Assembly (NCBI GenBank): GCA_900542355.1
Contig: UQNE01000001.1
Location: forward strand, 124,001 to 188,000
Direction: 5' to 3'
Origin: an uncultured Bacteroidales bacterium
GTDB lineage: Bacteria > Bacteroidota > Bacteroidia > Bacteroidales > Paludibacteraceae
DNA: 64,000 bases
Below are positions 9,146 to 19,240 of this stretch, one piece after another (positions within the stretch are counted from its first letter, which is position 1; the number at the start of each line of letters is the position of its first letter). A program made the translations under genes and the position numbers. The notes under the pieces were generated by a model. It ran no database searches. It worked only from the letters and a program-made list of their open reading frames with translations, and was not told where the DNA came from.

Positions 9146-10177
9146 TTACATCTCCCATTGTTCGAGGGTGGCGGTGAGTTGGTCGAAGGTGTGGGCTTTG
9201 CTCTTGGCTTGGACCTCCTCGATTTGGGCATTGACGGCTTGGTCGTAGGTCTCTGCCTCGACATCGCGGATGACGCCCAAAGCGATGGGCAGAGCATCCG
9301 CAGCGGGATCGACGCCCACCTCCATGTATTGCTGTTGCCCCATGAGTGCCAGCATACGGTGCAGAGTCGGGTCTTGCTCGTGTGCATCGTGGGTCAGCAC
9401 GCGCGGGTCGTCGGCAGGAACGACTACCAAACGAGGCATCAAACCTTGCGAGTAGTCGAGAGCCAGACCTTTATCGTTGTCTTTACCGAAAATCATCTTT
9501 TCGCCGTGGTGAAGGACGATCGAGCGGTCGGCACGCGTGTCGCGGTCGGCAATCCAAGCGTGTGTCCCGTTGTTAAAGATGACGCAATTGACAAGGCATT
9601 CGATGACCGATGCGCCCTTGTGGTTGTTCGCTTGCACCATACAATCGACGGTGGTAGGCATATCGACATCCAAGGTGCGGGCAAAGAAAGTGCCTCGTGC
9701 GCCAAACACCAATTCGGCAGGCACGAAGGGTCGCTCCACCGTACCGAACGGACTGGATTTGCTGACAAATCCCTTGGGGGAAGTAGGCGAATACTGCCCT
9801 TTGGTGAGGCCGTAGATACGGTTGTTGAAGAGGCAGATATTCAAGTCCACATTGCGTCGAATCTCGTGAATGAAATGGTTGCCCCCGATAGCGAGGCAGT
9901 CGCCGTCGCCCGACATCTGCCAAACGGTCAGTTCGGGATGGGAGGTTTTGACGCCTGTTGCCACGGCACCACCACGCCCGTGAATAGTATTGAAACCATA
10001 AGTATTGAGGTAATGTGGCATTCGGCTGGAGCAACCGATACCCGAGATGACTACCGTCTTGTAAGTAGGCACACCTATTTGCGCCATGGCTTTCTGGAGG
10101 GCAGCACAGATAGCGTGATCTCCGCAGCCCGGGCAGAAGCGTACATATTGGTCAGATTTGAATTGAGAAGCGTCCAT
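9146..10177 (-). CDS. korB: 2-oxoacid (2-oxoglutarate):ferredoxin oxidoreductase, beta subunit
   Basis: Thiamine-diphosphate subunit that decarboxylates a 2-oxoacid to its acyl-CoA while reducing ferredoxin. The 343 residues contain the N-terminal CPGCGDHAIC cysteine motif at about residue 15 and the TPP/Mg motif beginning GDGDCLAIGGNHFIHE at about residue 90, ending near NNRIYGLTKGQYSPTS. No separate ferredoxin-like domain is present, as is usual for the Kor type. The start overlaps the korA stop by one base (TAATG), so the two are translationally coupled. Substrate preference for 2-oxoglutarate over other 2-oxoacids is inferred from subunit layout. Confidence 0.93.
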   Translation of the reverse strand: MDASQFKSDQYVRFCPGCGDHAICAALQKAMAQIGVPTYKTVVISGIGCSSRMPHYLNTYGFNTIHGRGGAVATGVKTSHPELTVWQMSGDGDCLAIGGNHFIHEIRRNVDLNICLFNNRIYGLTKGQYSPTSPKGFVSKSSPFGTVERPFVPAELVFGARGTFFARTLDVDMPTTVDCMVQANNHKGASVIECLVNCVIFNNGTHAWIADRDTRADRSIVLHHGEKMIFGKDNDKGLALDYSQGLMPRLVVVPADDPRVLTHDAHEQDPTLHRMLALMGQQQYMEVGVDPAADALPIALGVIRDVEAETYDQAVNAQIEEVQAKSKAHTFDQLTATLEQWEM

Positions 10178-12042
10178 TAGTGTAGTGTTTTTACATGTTC
10201 AACAATGCGTTCAACGGCGAATGGTTGTCCCATTATCTCGTTGTATTGCAGGAAGTTAACTCCCGGTACATGCGAGCGAAGGATTGTAGCGAACTGCCCG
10301 CTATTGAGTTCGCAGACCACCACTTTTTTGTATGCTTTCATCACCTCGGCGGTGTTGAGCGGAAGGGGGTTGATGTAGTTGAAATGAGCCAATGCACAGC
10401 CGAGTTCGCGAGCAGCAACGCGCAAGTGCCCTTCCGTGCTACCCCAACCTACCAAGAGCGTGTCGCTTTGCTTGTTGCCTTGCACTTCGAGCAGCGGTAT
10501 TCGGTTTGCCACCTGCGCCACTTTGGCTTGGCGCGTATGCACCATGATTTCGTGGTTCTCGGGGTTGGTGGAGATAGTACCGCGCTCTGCATCGCGCTCT
10601 AAGCCGATGTTGCGGTGCTCATAGCCCTCCATACCCGGGAATGCCCAGTAGCGCACATTGCGCTCGTCGCGGAGAGCAGGGTTGTATTTGCCTTTCAGCG
10701 AGGCAGGTACCGACTGCGGGTGTATCTCGGGCAATTCGGATAATTTGGGGATACGCCATAGCGCGGTACCGTTGGCAAGATAGGTGTCGGTCAGCAAGAT
10801 GACGGGCGTCATATTCTCCAGGGCGATACGGCATGCCTCGTAGGCGAAGTTGAAGCAGTTGGCACTGGAGGATGCGGCAATCACCACTGCGGGGCATTCG
10901 CCGTTGCGCCCATAGACGGCTTGCAGCAGGTCGGTCTGCTCGGTCTTGGTAGGCAGACCCGTACTGGGACCGCCACGTTGGACATCGATGACCACAAGCG
11001 GGAGTTCGGCCATCACAGCCAATCCGACAGCCTCCGACTTGAGCGACAAGCCGGGACCCGAAGTAGAGGTACAAGCCAAATCACCGGCAAAAGCAGCACC
11101 GATAGCGGTGCAGACACCGGCAATCTCGTCTTCGGCTTGGACGACCATCACACCCATATCTTTGCGACCTGCCAACTCGTGCATGATGTCGGTAGCGGGA
11201 GTGATGGGGTATGAGCCGAGGAAGAGGCGCTTGCCACTGCGTTGCGCCGCAGCAATCAAGCCCCACGCCGTGGCTTTGTTACCGGCGATAGAGGTATAGG
11301 TTCCGTGCTCAGGCTGCTGATTATCAGGCGAGTCGGTGGTATGAATCTGCGAGATAGAGAGAGCAAGGTTCTGCCCGTAGTTGAAACCATCCACCAGAAC
11401 TTTGGTGTTGGGTGCAATGAGAGCGGGTTTCTTTTTGAACTTGCCTTCGAGGAAATGAATGGCTTTATCGATAGGGCGATCGAACAACCAACAAACCACA
11501 CCGAGCGCGAACATATTGCGCGATTTGAGAATCGACTTGTTGTCCAGCCCCGAGTCTTTGAGGCTCTCTTTGGTGAGTGTGGTGAGGTTGACCGGCACTA
11601 TCTGCACAGTATCGGGGATAGCCAATTCGGCAAACGGATTGTCGGTTTTGTAGAGTGCTTTCTCGAGGTCTTTGGCGGTGAAAGCATCCATATCGACGAT
11701 AACGATAGCATGTTTGCCGTACATGGCATCGTCCTCGGAATAGCGTGCGTCGGGGTGATTGAACTTAGAACCGAGCGTACATACCTTGAGTGCCGCCGCA
11801 TTCATAGCGACGATCACATCGGCTTTGTCGCCGGGCGTATAGACGCCATGCCCTAAATTGACTTGGAAACCCGATACACCACCCAGTGTACCTTGCGGGG
11901 CGCGAATCTCTGCGGGAAAATCGGGGAGCGTAGAAATCTCGTTGCCGAGGATAGCACTCAAGGAGGAGAACATCGTGCCCGTGAGTTGCATACCGTCGCC
12001 CGAGTCGCCACAGAAGCGCACTACAACATTTTGTTTTTGCAT
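10177..12042 (-). CDS. korA: 2-oxoacid (2-oxoglutarate):ferredoxin oxidoreductase, alpha subunit with fused gamma domain
   Basis: Partner of KorB in reductive or oxidative interconversion of 2-oxoacids and acyl-CoA in the anaerobic TCA branch. The 621 residues comprise an N-terminal gamma-type domain (VVVRFCGDSGDGMQLTG at residues 6-22) fused to the alpha domain (YPITPATDIMHELAGR, QAEDEIAGVCTAIGAAFAGD, STSGPGLSLKSEAVGLAVMA). The C-terminal part carries LLVGWGSTEGHLR. This gamma-alpha fusion is normal for KorA in Bacteroidota. It is the first gene of the two-gene operon, with a good promoter 46-76 nt upstream of the ATG. Confidence 0.94.
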   Translation of the reverse strand: MQKQNVVVRFCGDSGDGMQLTGTMFSSLSAILGNEISTLPDFPAEIRAPQGTLGGVSGFQVNLGHGVYTPGDKADVIVAMNAAALKVCTLGSKFNHPDARYSEDDAMYGKHAIVIVDMDAFTAKDLEKALYKTDNPFAELAIPDTVQIVPVNLTTLTKESLKDSGLDNKSILKSRNMFALGVVCWLFDRPIDKAIHFLEGKFKKKPALIAPNTKVLVDGFNYGQNLALSISQIHTTDSPDNQQPEHGTYTSIAGNKATAWGLIAAAQRSGKRLFLGSYPITPATDIMHELAGRKDMGVMVVQAEDEIAGVCTAIGAAFAGDLACTSTSGPGLSLKSEAVGLAVMAELPLVVIDVQRGGPSTGLPTKTEQTDLLQAVYGRNGECPAVVIAASSSANCFNFAYEACRIALENMTPVILLTDTYLANGTALWRIPKLSELPEIHPQSVPASLKGKYNPALRDERNVRYWAFPGMEGYEHRNIGLERDAERGTISTNPENHEIMVHTRQAKVAQVANRIPLLEVQGNKQSDTLLVGWGSTEGHLRVAARELGCALAHFNYINPLPLNTAEVMKAYKKVVVCELNSGQFATILRSHVPGVNFLQYNEIMGQPFAVERIVEHVKTLH

Positions 12043-12087
12043 ATTGTGTTTATTTGATTAAGGTTTCGTGCTTTTGAAAACACCGCA

Positions 12088-12118
12088 CAAAGGTACACAA
12101 AATCTTCTACCTACACAA
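12088..12118 (-). promoter_or_regulatory. Promoter of korAB
   Basis: Minus strand TTG (12118-12116), 20 nt, TACCTTTG (12095-12088) fits the Bacteroidota consensus. The predicted start near 12082 leaves a 40-nt leader before korA. Confidence 0.75.
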
Positions 12119-12381
12119 CAAAAAAAAGCAAAAAGGTGTATTTTATCTTTTTCCTTTTCCTTCTTGTTTGGCAGGTGCTATTCTGCATTTAGTCAGAAAA
12201 ACACCGAGAAAACTAACAAAATGTTATCGACTAACTTTGTCTTAGGTCTCGATTAGGTCTCGACAAGGTTCCGACAAAGTCCGCTCAAAGTCAGTTTGAC
12301 AAAAAGAAAGCAAAAAGGGCGATACAATAGAAATATGACAAAATCTCCACCTACGAATATAGGAAACCTCGCACGATAAAG
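12119..12381. other. Intergenic stretch between korA and the pectate lyase gene
   Basis: No gene is seen. It contains short reiterated units near 12238-12275 (TAGGTCTCGATTAGGTCTCG and related C/G-poor repeats) similar in style to the tandem repeats at 21311 and 62385, but not the same sequence. No terminator for the pectate lyase transcript is evident. Confidence 0.4.
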
Positions 12382-14172
12382 TTAGTGCAGAAGGATATAG
12401 GTTTTACCGTCTGATATATAAGGAATAGAGGGCATTGGTGTCGCACACGGGCGACCCAAAAGGTCGTAGCCTGTGGTATTGGAAGGGCGTGTATTCACCT
12501 CGGGCAATGCCTGCGGCATGGATGGTTGAAGCGATGTGTAGGGCAAATGCTCGTAGTCGGCCTTGTTGATGATACCGTCTGCCACGCCATTGAGATAGGT
12601 CTCCAAATAAGTGTAGCCGGACGGGGCAAACAGATCCGCATCAGCGGGGTCGCTCGGGTCTAAACCTATCTCTATCTCGTACTCGTCGGGCAGTCCGTCA
12701 GCATCGGTATCCTGCGCCAGCGAATCGCCCTCTATGGCGTCGAGGTAGGGATAACCGGTAGCAACCGAATCGCCCACAAAGAAACAGTCCATCTGAGAAA
12801 AACGGATGTCGTTTTGCGAGTCGATGATGCCTTTCCAAGCGGGTTTGGTAGCCCCTGCAAACTGCGGTTCGATGATGCCTGCCGCCTCTTGGAGCATGCG
12901 CAAGTCCTGTTCATCGTAGCGGGGCAAGGACGCACCCGCACCCCGTAGTGGTTCGGCTGCCACCACCGATTGGTAGGCTTGCAAGGCATCCTCTGCCACA
13001 ATACCGCTCGTGTTCAACGGTTGGGAGAGGACATACCGATTGTATGCCTGCTCGTCGGCTGCCAGTCCGTCCAGGTTGAAGGCACGGTTCGGGTCGCCGC
13101 TCGTATAGCCGTACAGATTATCGGCATTCACAAGGCGCAAAACTGAATCTGACCAACAAGGGAGAGCCGCATTATTCGGGTTGCCCAACTCGAATTGGTT
13201 GCCGCTTAGCAGCCAGCAGCCGTAGTCGGATTTCTTGCTACCCTGTACGAAATAGCGTTGCGAGAGGTTAGCCGCTTGGGTGGCAGGTCCGCAGCGGAAA
13301 TAGTTGCCCACCATGTACACGCGGTTGTACCCCACGGCGTTTCCCTCTGCATCGTGATTCTTGGTGGTATCGTTTTCACCGCCGTAGAGCGAGTTTCTCT
13401 TGCCCCAGTTGAAAATCACATTGTTGACAAACTCGTTGTCCACCTGTGCATCGTGGTTGTGATGCCCGTTTGCCAAGTCCGCCTCATCGCGTACTCCGTT
13501 GAATCGCGGCGTGCGGCTCACGCAGTTGGCAATCAAGCAATGGTGCATAGTAGCGTGTTCGCCGCCCCATTGCATAGCATACGACCGAGCCCCTTTTTGG
13601 TGCTTCGAGTTGTACAGTCCTTCGCCGATAACCGACCACTGGATAGTAGTAGAATCGCAGTCGTAGAGGGTCAGGCACTCCTCCATCGACCACGAGAAAG
13701 AGCAGTGGTCGATAATCACATTTCGGGTATTCTCCACATCCAAGCAGGGGTAGTTGGTTGTCGGGATATCACCGGCACGAAAGCGGATATAGCGAATAAT
13801 GATGTTCGGTTGGCAGACATAGATATTAGCCCCTGCGATGCATATTCCTCCCCCGGGAGCAGTCTGCCCCGCGATGGTGATGTTAGGGTGTGCGAGTTTG
13901 AGTTTAGAGGTCAGATAAATCGTTCCGCATACTTGGAAGAGCACCGTCCGCGGGCTGTCATCGCCCGTGCGCAATGCCCAGCGGAGCGTTCCTTCAATCA
14001 GGTTATCATCGCTGCAATCGTCTAAACGGGTAACATAGTACACCTTTCCGCCCCTTCCTCCGGTGGCGTTTTTGCCATAGCCCTCCGCCGTCGGAAAGGC
14101 CCTTACTTCCGCCTTGCACCAAGCACAATGCATCAACAACAAAAGCAGAATAGAGAAAGAAAAGTGTTTCAT
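12382..14172 (-). CDS. Secreted pectate lyase, polysaccharide lyase family 1 type
   Basis: Predicted to cleave polygalacturonate by beta-elimination outside the cell or in the periplasm. The 596 residues begin with a signal peptide (MKHFSFSILLLLLMHCAWCKA), then a right-handed beta-helix with family-typical segments: AFPTAEGYGKNATGGRGG, TIAGQTAPGGGICIAG, VIIDHCSFSWSMEE (probable calcium site) and SRTPRFNG (likely catalytic Arg region). Near residue 490 DTDADGLPDEYEIEIGLDP is a calcium-binding thrombospondin type 3-like repeat. The C-terminus (YDLLGRP to KTYILLH) resembles a degenerate type IX sorting tail. It is 4 nt downstream of the BASS transporter and probably the last gene of that operon. 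Confidence 0.88.
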   Translation of the reverse strand: MKHFSFSILLLLLMHCAWCKAEVRAFPTAEGYGKNATGGRGGKVYYVTRLDDCSDDNLIEGTLRWALRTGDDSPRTVLFQVCGTIYLTSKLKLAHPNITIAGQTAPGGGICIAGANIYVCQPNIIIRYIRFRAGDIPTTNYPCLDVENTRNVIIDHCSFSWSMEECLTLYDCDSTTIQWSVIGEGLYNSKHQKGARSYAMQWGGEHATMHHCLIANCVSRTPRFNGVRDEADLANGHHNHDAQVDNEFVNNVIFNWGKRNSLYGGENDTTKNHDAEGNAVGYNRVYMVGNYFRCGPATQAANLSQRYFVQGSKKSDYGCWLLSGNQFELGNPNNAALPCWSDSVLRLVNADNLYGYTSGDPNRAFNLDGLAADEQAYNRYVLSQPLNTSGIVAEDALQAYQSVVAAEPLRGAGASLPRYDEQDLRMLQEAAGIIEPQFAGATKPAWKGIIDSQNDIRFSQMDCFFVGDSVATGYPYLDAIEGDSLAQDTDADGLPDEYEIEIGLDPSDPADADLFAPSGYTYLETYLNGVADGIINKADYEHLPYTSLQPSMPQALPEVNTRPSNTTGYDLLGRPCATPMPSIPYISDGKTYILLH

Positions 14173-14176
14173 AAAA

Positions 14177-15205
14177 TTAGTGTTTTTTTGCCATACGAAT
14201 GAGTTGCAGGCTGTTGAAGATATTTTGCCAAACGATATACGCCGCCGGTCCGATAGCCGCCAGCGGATTGAGATAGGCTTGTGCCATCCAAACGCCTAAG
14301 GTAGTGTTTTTCTGCCCGAACGCCTGCCCTGCCGTAACACGGCTCACCGCAGGCATATCGTGCGGAGTAGCACCGGGGTTGATCTCCTCCTCGTGGCTCT
14401 CCTCGCCGATAGTGGTAGCGGGAAAACGATAGCCGATACACTTACCGAGGTAGAACTGAAGCAGGCAAGCCGCCAACGAACCTACGCACAACCACACAAC
14501 CGACAGCCAATCATAGTGCTGTGTCGTGAGCGTTTGCGTGATGTCTGCCATTAGGATAATGAGCGTACCCGCCCATAGATAAAAAGGCATTGAGGTCCAA
14601 GTGCGTGAGAGCGCAAAAGTCTTGTCGGAACCGCGGTGGCATTGGTAGGCGTTGTAGGCGAGGCGCAAGAGCCATGCGGCAAAGAACGGACCGAGCAACA
14701 GCGGGCCTACCTTGCGCAGTATCAACCACGAGGCCGTCCCGAAAGTCATATCCGCCATCGGATTGACCACAGGAAAGAAAGCCGGCACTACGATTGCCGT
14801 GGCGATATTGCTCAGCAAAGTAAACGAGGTGAGGTTCTGTATCGAGCCGCCCAACTTACCCGCAATAATCGGTGCTGCAGTAGCCGTAGGCATAATCACG
14901 CATACCATAATTCCTTGCGCCACTATAGCGGCTTGCTCCGAATCAATACACAAAGTGCGGCAGGCATACACGATAGCGTAATAGACACCTGCCGACAGGG
15001 CGAGTTGTACGCCCAAGACCACCCAATGCCATGTAGGCAAGCGCAGATCCACGGGATTGACCTTGCAGAATGTGAAGAACAGCATTAGGAAGATCATCGG
15101 TGGCAGCAAGGGCATCAAGTGGCGAAACAGCGGATAACCCACCACACCGAGCAACATCGACAGCCACAAGGCATTCTTATCCAAAAAAGACTTTACTGAA
15201 CCCAT
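14177..15205 (-). CDS. BASS/ACR3-type transporter (bile acid:sodium symporter family)
   Basis: Multi-spanning membrane protein of 342 residues with about nine or ten hydrophobic segments. The family-typical stretch VCVIMPTATAAPIIAGKLGG at about residues 115-134 and the following NLTSFTLLSNIATAIVVPAF match the crossover region of this superfamily. The substrate cannot be deduced; sodium-coupled organic anion uptake is the family norm. Its ATG overlaps the MATE stop by one base (TAATG). The association with a MATE exporter and a pectate lyase is unexplained. Confidence 0.8.
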   Translation of the reverse strand: MGSVKSFLDKNALWLSMLLGVVGYPLFRHLMPLLPPMIFLMLFFTFCKVNPVDLRLPTWHWVVLGVQLALSAGVYYAIVYACRTLCIDSEQAAIVAQGIMVCVIMPTATAAPIIAGKLGGSIQNLTSFTLLSNIATAIVVPAFFPVVNPMADMTFGTASWLILRKVGPLLLGPFFAAWLLRLAYNAYQCHRGSDKTFALSRTWTSMPFYLWAGTLIILMADITQTLTTQHYDWLSVVWLCVGSLAACLLQFYLGKCIGYRFPATTIGEESHEEEINPGATPHDMPAVSRVTAGQAFGQKNTTLGVWMAQAYLNPLAAIGPAAYIVWQNIFNSLQLIRMAKKH

Positions 15206-16596
15206 TATCGATTCTTATCTTTCAACATTCGTTTATACTGCCGGTTGAATCGGGTATGGAAGAGCACAGCGGCAAAGGTAAGTCCCACAATAAAACCGAC
15301 CCATATCCCGGCGGCGCCCATACCGAGCGGGAAAGTGCAGACCAAAGCCACCGACAAACCCACAATAATATACGACACAAAAGCAATCACCATAGGCATC
15401 TTGACATCGGTGATACCGCGCAGCATAGCCGCACCTACCGTTTGCAAACCGTCGGAATACTGATACAAACCGGCAAAGACAAGCAGTTGCGAAGCAATAG
15501 GGATAACCGCCTCATCCTCGGTGAACAGGTAAGGTATGTAGTTGCGCAAACCAATCATAATGGCCGCGCCAATGGTGTTCATCAGTATCACCAAGTGGAT
15601 ACTCGCATTGCTCGCCATACGCACGGCAGGCAGGTCACCTTTGCCCAACTGGTGCGATACGCGTATCGTCGTACCCGCACCGATACCCAACGCAAGCATA
15701 AAAGTGAGGTTCGATACCTGCGAAGCAATCTGGTGCGCTGCCACCGCCTCTTTGCTAATCCATCCCACAATAATCACCGATAGGGTGAAGATAATCGTCT
15801 CGAAGAAAGTCTGTCCGCCGATAGGGAAACCGATATGCGCAATGTGACAGACCTCTCGCCACGACGAGAGCCTGCGTGAGAAAAGACGGAGATAGCCGCG
15901 CCAGTTGCGGTGCAAAACAATCACAACAAACATGCATATCGGCATACCTACGCGCGAGACCAGAGTGGCTATCCCTGCCCCCGTTGCACCCATCGCCGTT
16001 GCACCGCAATGCCCATAGATAAACACCCAATTAAGAAAGATGTTCAACGCATTCATCGTCAATACGACCAGCATTGCCATAATCGTATTGCCCAACCCCT
16101 CCAAGAACTGTTTTTGTAGACAAAAGAGCAGGTATGGCAGCAGCGAAACCACAATCAATACAAAGTACGGTCGTGCTGCTTCTATCACCTCCGGTTCTTG
16201 TCCGAAATAGTCCAAAAACGGGATAAACAATGCCAATATCAGTGTTGCTATTACACTGATAATCAGCGTAAAATACACCCCATTCTGTAGTAGTGAGGCT
16301 ATCTTTGGGCGTATGCTGTCGCCTTTCTCGGGGTGCTGCGACAGTTCGCCGTCTTGCAAACCGATAAGCGGGGTGATACCCATCAGCGCACCCGAAGCAA
16401 ACAGCATTATCGTAAAGAAAATAGCATTGGAGAAACTCACCGCTGCCAAATCGACGGTGGAATAACGCCCCACCATCATCGTGTCAAACAGACCAACCAA
16501 CGCTCCACCCATCTGCGTAAGCATCACAGGTACAGCCACTTTCAGATTGCGTTTGTAGTAAGGAAGATACTCCTTAAATTTGTTAATCAACTGCAT
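15205..16596 (-). CDS. MATE family multidrug/sodium exporter
   Basis: Polytopic exporter of 463 residues with twelve hydrophobic segments in two homologous halves. The N-terminal half starts PVMLTQMGGALVGLFDTMMV, a typical MatE opening, and the second half includes FPIGGQTFFETIIFTLSVII. Family members use a sodium or proton gradient to export cationic compounds; the substrate here is unknown. It is the first gene of a tight three-gene unit with the BASS transporter and pectate lyase. I could not find a consensus promoter upstream. Confidence 0.88.
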   Translation of the reverse strand: MQLINKFKEYLPYYKRNLKVAVPVMLTQMGGALVGLFDTMMVGRYSTVDLAAVSFSNAIFFTIMLFASGALMGITPLIGLQDGELSQHPEKGDSIRPKIASLLQNGVYFTLIISVIATLILALFIPFLDYFGQEPEVIEAARPYFVLIVVSLLPYLLFCLQKQFLEGLGNTIMAMLVVLTMNALNIFLNWVFIYGHCGATAMGATGAGIATLVSRVGMPICMFVVIVLHRNWRGYLRLFSRRLSSWREVCHIAHIGFPIGGQTFFETIIFTLSVIIVGWISKEAVAAHQIASQVSNLTFMLALGIGAGTTIRVSHQLGKGDLPAVRMASNASIHLVILMNTIGAAIMIGLRNYIPYLFTEDEAVIPIASQLLVFAGLYQYSDGLQTVGAAMLRGITDVKMPMVIAFVSYIIVGLSVALVCTFPLGMGAAGIWVGFIVGLTFAAVLFHTRFNRQYKRMLKDKNR

Positions 16597-16898
16597 ACAT
16601 TATTATTGCACAATGTTTGACGACCACTATTCAGGCGGGGTCATTTTCGCACAATGCCAATATACACACCTCTATAATCGGAGGAACTATCTCTTTCGTT
16701 TTAGAGGCTCAACTCGTTAGGTAGAGGAAGGCGGCACTAAAAGTTTATAAACTTACAAAAACTATACCAAACACCACCAAAACTATTCAAAACCACCAAA
16801 ATATCCATTTTACTCGAATATCTAGAGTTTCTATGATGTCTATATTCCCTAGATTTTCTAGCATACCTTGCCTATTCATGGGCAGCAAAGCAGGGCGG
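16597..16898. other. Intergenic stretch with TCTAG-rich patch
   Basis: No gene is supported. The segment 16817-16862 carries AATATCTAGAG and further CTAGA-type words. A similar cluster occurs at 27094-27158. No promoter or terminator is recognised. Confidence 0.35.
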
Positions 16899-17120
16899 CT
16901 ACCCTGCTATCCTCATCTCCTCTTCATCGTTTCTTAGTTTTTGCAAATACTTCACCGCCGTTCCTCTTTTTGTTTCATCCAATACATAACATAAATAATT
17001 TTCTCCTTCTTTTAATGCCCACAAAACCGTTTCTCCTTCAATTTTTACACTAAACACTCCCTTTTTTCCTGCCAATCTGTCAAAACTTACTTCTTGAATC
17101 ATTTTCTTTACTGTTTTCAT
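16899..17120 (-). CDS. Small hypothetical protein
   Basis: A 73-residue basic protein if started at the ATG 17120-17118 (MKTVKKMIQEVSFDRLAGKK); an in-frame upstream ATG at 17150 would add ten residues of poor character. The middle reads GVFSVKIEGETVLWALKEGE and looks like a small beta-rich domain; the C-terminus is charged (KYLQKLRNDEEEMRIAG). No signal peptide or membrane segment is seen. I do not recognise the family. It stands alone between the MATE operon and rny, with an A+T-rich flank. Confidence 0.5.
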   Translation of the reverse strand: MKTVKKMIQEVSFDRLAGKKGVFSVKIEGETVLWALKEGENYLCYVLDETKRGTAVKYLQKLRNDEEEMRIAG

Positions 17121-17291
17121 ATTTTTCCTTTCTTTTTTTTGGTTAAACACATTATACTATGTGTACTAACTACCTAAAGGTAACCAACTACGCACTATTT
17201 TTTCAGAAAAATACGAAAACAACTGTTTATCCGCCTTCTATCGCCCGTCGTTCAAGCATACTAACTCACTCATTGATAGTGATATACATAC

Positions 17292-17328
17292 AAAAAGAGG
17301 GTGCCTGCAACCGACACCCTCTTTTTTT
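17292..17328 (-). terminator. Bidirectional terminator after rny
   Basis: Arms AAAAAGAGGGTG (17292-17303) and CACCCTCTTTTT (17315-17326) are perfect complements. T-tracts follow on both strands, so it can end rny transcripts on the minus strand and also stop plus-strand transcription. Confidence 0.88.
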
Positions 17329-17343
17329 TGTATCTTGTTATGT

Positions 17344-18888
17344 TTACTTTGCGTAGTTGATAGCGCGAGTCTCGCGGATAACCGTTACTTTCACCTGTCC
17401 GGGGTAGGTCATCTCGTCTTGAATACGCTTTGCCAAATCGAACGACAGCAACTCGGTATCCTTGTCACTGATCTTGTCCGCACCTACGATAACACGCAGT
17501 TCGCGACCGGCTTGCAGCGCATAAGTCTTCACCACGCCGGGGAATGACATTGCCAGGTTCTCCAGGTCGTTCAGACGCTTTACATAACTCTCCACTATCT
17601 CGCGGCGGGCACCCGGGCGGGCGCCGGAGATAGCATCGCAGGCTTGTACGATAGGCGCGATGAGCGTCTTCATCTCACATTCGTCGTGGTGCGCACCTAC
17701 GGCATTGCAGATATCGGGTTTCTCTCCGTATTTCTCGCAGAGTTTCATACCCAGTTCTGCGTGCGGCAGTTCGACATCCTCGTCTGCCACCTTACCTATA
17801 TCATGCAGCAGTCCGGCGCGGCGTGCGGCTTTCACATTCAGCCCCAGTTCGCTCGCCATAGCGGCGCAGAGGTTAGCGGTCTCACGCGCATGCTGCAGCA
17901 GGTTCTGACCATAACTGGAGCGGTATTTCATCTTACCCACTAGGCGCACCAACTCGGGGTGCAGACCATGGATACCCAGGTCAATAGTAGTGCGTTTACC
18001 GGTCTCGATGATCTCGTCTTCCACTTGCTTCGTTACCTTGGCTACCACCTCTTCTATACGCGCGGGGTGGATACGCCCGTCTTGTACCAACTGGTGCAGG
18101 CTCAGTCGAGCAATCTCTCTGCGCACGGGGTCAAACGCCGACAGCGTGATAGCCTCCGGGGTATCGTCCACAATGATTTCTACACCCGTAGCAGCCTCCA
18201 GCGCACGGATATTACGCCCCTCGCGACCGATGATTCTACCCTTCACCTCATCGTTGTCGATATGGAATACCGATACCGTATTCTCGGCAGCCGTCTCGCT
18301 CGACACACGCTGGATTGTCTGAATGATGATTTTCTTGGCCTCTTTGTTGGCAGTCAGTCTGGCATCGTCCATTATCTCGTTTACATACGACATCGCCGCT
18401 GTCTTAGCCTCGTCTTTGAGCGCATCAATCAGTTGTTTCTTCGCCTCCTCGGCAGAGATACCGCTCAGTTGCTCCAACTGTTGCTCCGCTTGGTGGTGCA
18501 TCTTCTCAATCTCCTGCGTCTTAAACTCGATAGCCTTCTGCTGCTGTTCAATCTGCTGGCTCTTTTGGTTCAAGTCGTTCTGCGCACGCTGGATATCGCC
18601 TTGGCGCTGATTGAGTTGCTGCTCACGCTGTTGCAAGCGTTGCTCTTGTTGTTGCTGCTTCTTTTCTTGTTCGCGAACGCGGTTCTCGTGTTCCAACTTA
18701 AGGGCAATAAACTTCTCTTTTGCCTCAATAATCTTGTTTTTTTTCAGTACCTCTGCTTCTTCCTCTGCTTTCTTGAGGATGCTTGCGCTGCTATAGCGAA
18801 AGATCACATAGCATACGCCTGCGCCTACCAGCGCACACCCCACGGCTATTAGGATATAGAGTACTGTACTAATTTCGAGTAACATCAT
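17344..18888 (-). CDS. rny: Ribonuclease Y
   Basis: Membrane-anchored endoribonuclease that initiates mRNA decay. The 514 residues show an N-terminal transmembrane helix (about residues 8-30), a long Gln/Glu/Lys-rich coiled coil to about residue 190, a KH domain with [20 protein letters not shown] (about residues 213-232), and an HD domain with [21 protein letters not shown] (about 345-365) and a later HHDE. Length is typical. It is the last gene of an operon with the DUF3078 protein, a coiled-coil protein and zapA, and ends at the terminator at 17292-17328. Confidence 0.96.
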   Translation of the reverse strand: MMLLEISTVLYILIAVGCALVGAGVCYVIFRYSSASILKKAEEEAEVLKKNKIIEAKEKFIALKLEHENRVREQEKKQQQQEQRLQQREQQLNQRQGDIQRAQNDLNQKSQQIEQQQKAIEFKTQEIEKMHHQAEQQLEQLSGISAEEAKKQLIDALKDEAKTAAMSYVNEIMDDARLTANKEAKKIIIQTIQRVSSETAAENTVSVFHIDNDEVKGRIIGREGRNIRALEAATGVEIIVDDTPEAITLSAFDPVRREIARLSLHQLVQDGRIHPARIEEVVAKVTKQVEDEIIETGKRTTIDLGIHGLHPELVRLVGKMKYRSSYGQNLLQHARETANLCAAMASELGLNVKAARRAGLLHDIGKVADEDVELPHAELGMKLCEKYGEKPDICNAVGAHHDECEMKTLIAPIVQACDAISGARPGARREIVESYVKRLNDLENLAMSFPGVVKTYALQAGRELRVIVGADKISDKDTELLSFDLAKRIQDEMTYPGQVKVTVIRETRAINYAK

Positions 18889-18912
18889 ATATTTTTGTTT
18901 TTTATGGTTAAT

Positions 18913-19227
18913 TTATTCGTTATTGTCTTGTTCCGTTGTCTTGTCCAACGCTTGCCGGATCAGGCGGTTCATCTCCTCTGTCCGCTTCTCTATGGGTTTG
19001 AGGTTCTCCGCTTGCGCCATACGCTTCCACGCAAAAGCCGCGTCTAATGCCACATACATCCATAGTTCCTCCACCGACGCTTTCGTCAGACGCTTCGCAT
19101 AGAGTTGGTAACGCTGATTGAGGTACTGTGCCGCCTCTCGGTATGCCTGTTCATGCTCGCAAGGCACCTCCATCGACACACTGTGCACATCTATCTTCAG
19201 CGTGATATGTTGCTTACCATCGCTCAT
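18913..19227 (-). CDS. zapA: Cell division protein ZapA
   Basis: Z-ring associated protein that bundles FtsZ filaments. The 104 residues have the family layout: a beta-rich head (QHITLKIDVHSVSMEVPCE), the EQAYREAAQYLNQRYQLY helix, and a C-terminal coiled coil. It lies 13 nt after a 95-residue coiled-coil gene and 24 nt before rny. Confidence 0.85.
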   Translation of the reverse strand: MSDGKQHITLKIDVHSVSMEVPCEHEQAYREAAQYLNQRYQLYAKRLTKASVEELWMYVALDAAFAWKRMAQAENLKPIEKRTEEMNRLIRQALDKTTEQDNNE

Positions 19228-19240
19228 ACGCCTGCCTCTC

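Noticed and set aside
9044..10180. 378-codon plus-strand frame opposite korB
   Set aside because: korB has clear TPP and cysteine motifs; the antisense frame has no features.
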